Shown here: positions 62,801 through 64,000 of the stretch, in pieces
How positions within the stretch are numbered: position 1 is the first letter of the stretch
Layout: every line of letters starts with the position of its first letter
Assembly (NCBI GenBank): GCA_034687125.1
Contig: JAQGBZ010000013.1
Span: 1-64,000, forward strand
Source: Neelides folsomi
Lineage: Eukaryota > Arthropoda > Collembola > Neelipleona > Neelidae
Length of the DNA: 64,000 nucleotides
Reading direction: 5' to 3'
Notes under the pieces: generated by a model
The model's database searches: none
What the model saw: only the letters and a program-made list of their open reading frames with translations
What the model was told of the DNA's origin: nothing
Translations under genes and position numbers: made by a program

Positions 62801-64000
62801 AAGTATGGGAGAAGAAAAAAATGAATTATTTACCAAGTCAAATTATTCGTTTGGAATTATTGGCATCGAACCTCTGTGTGGGTGTACCTGTCAAAAATGT
62901 CAGTTTTTGGCCAAGTGAGAGTTTTAAGGGTAACTGAATGAGCCAGTAAGAGACACACAATATTCCTCGCGTTCGAGTCACATTTTCTCTCGACGAGTGA
63001 ATGTGAGTTCAGGAGGAGAAAAAAATAACTTTTCATTTGCCAGAGTCCTTTCGCCTCTCAGAACCTCTGTTACCCGAATACAAATTCAATTCGATCCACT
63101 CCCGATTTCTCAAAGCTTTAGGCTTTTCAGCTTTGGTTTACAACATGTTATACGCGGTTATTATGGTCCAAGAGTCCAAGCTCAACGTTCTCATAAAATT
63201 TTATTCTCTGCTTCGTTCAAGGGAAAAATGAATTTAAAAAGGTGGTGGAGATTGAACAAAAAATTAATCATATTGCCAGTATTAAAATTTAATTATTGTA
63301 GATGTGTATTCTTCATAATTCATACCATTTTGTGTACCTATGTAATGTAGTATAATTTTGTTAAGATAAATGAATGTGGAATTTAATGTGGTTTCTGCTG
63401 ATCTAACAAAGTTGCCTTGAGTAAATAGGGTTTGTTAAATCAGTTTATGTAGTATGTAACCCCAAATGCTTGACTCCGTTGAGGTCTCGATTCAATTTTG
63501 AAAATATTTCTGGAAGATTGTCTAATCCAACATGATACTTTGTATCTAATTCTATGCATCATACATTTAACTTATAAACACTATATTACCTGTACATTCT
63601 ACCTATGTAGCAATATCTTTTATCTATAATACTAACAATATATTAAAAGATAGCACATTTATGTAATGTGTATACTATAGGTATAAAATACACTATTTTG
63701 TCCATTTCATAAATTCTGAGGAACACAAGTTCAATCCAACTTGGACCGAACCGAGTTCCAATTTATCTCCTCAAAATTACATTTTCATCACACGTTTCGA
63801 AATTTGTCCCCTTCCCAGAAAAGCATTGGTATTCAATGCAGCTCAGATTTCTTATTAAAGCGAAAGGTCTTACATACATAAATAGTTTTCCAACCTTAAT
63901 GAACTTCCTACCTTATTTCAATTCACAGCTTAAGCTTATTCAATTACTTTTTTTTGCATTTCATATGATAAAATAAATAAAAACAAAAAAAACAAATAAC
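59880..64000. other. no gene seen (possible long intron of the DUSP gene)
   Basis: 4.1 kb with a GC-richer block at about 60100-60700 and AT-rich DNA elsewhere. Open frames at 61285-61650, 61684-61956 and 62997-63350 match nothing. If the DUSP 5' exons lie beyond the window, this is their intron. Confidence 0.4.

Noticed and set aside
1-64000. Retroviral, LTR or Polinton-type remnants
   Set aside because: I saw no reverse transcriptase, integrase, capsid or paired long terminal repeats anywhere in the window.

Overview
This is animal nuclear DNA, AT-rich overall, with many short GT-AG introns (mostly about 50-110 bp, some over 1 kb). The genes are conserved metazoan families: TIM50, PSMD9, Crossveinless-2/BMPER, BBS9, OSGEP, WDPCP/fritz and a DUSP15/22-type phosphatase. 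A ciliated animal is certain. An arthropod, possibly a crustacean, is my best guess from the fritz and crossveinless-2 style proteins and the compact AT-rich introns, but the window does not prove it. There are no operons, CRISPR arrays, prophages or recognisable tRNA/rRNA genes.

Layout. 0.5-2.2 kb (-): a secreted protein with two C2 domains. 3.5-5.4 kb (+): TIM50. 6.0-7.0 kb (+): PSMD9. 7.26-7.67 kb: a small non-autonomous DNA transposon with perfect 26-bp inverted ends and internal direct repeats. 7.9-8.7 kb (+): a small coiled-coil protein. 11.3-13.8 kb (+): an M28 zinc peptidase. 16.2-23.5 kb (-): crossveinless-2, with large introns holding GC-richer blocks, and a possible upstream exon near 25.8-25.9 kb. 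23.5-42.8 kb: a gene desert of alternating AT-rich and GC-richer stretches, with one 570-bp fold-back element at 31.3-31.8 kb. 42.8-52.4 kb: a tight cluster of BBS9 (-), OSGEP (-) and WDPCP (+). 54.1-55.3 kb (-): an unrecognised Ser/Pro-rich protein with a PP1-docking-like KVSF motif. 58.5-59.1 kb (-): the 3' half of a DUSP15/22-like phosphatase whose 5' exons I could not find. 59.1-64 kb: mostly non-coding as far as can be seen.

How the genes relate. Most neighbours are unrelated housekeeping or developmental genes. The exception is the 42.8-52.4 kb cluster, where two cilium genes (BBS9 of the BBSome and WDPCP/fritz, a planar polarity effector also known as BBS15) flank the tRNA-modification gene OSGEP. 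Gene models were checked by splicing phase. The summed exon lengths of the C2 protein (1020 nt), TIM50 (1251), the coiled-coil protein (414), M28 (1512), crossveinless-2 (1926) and the Ser-rich protein (1017) are all multiples of three and read open throughout.
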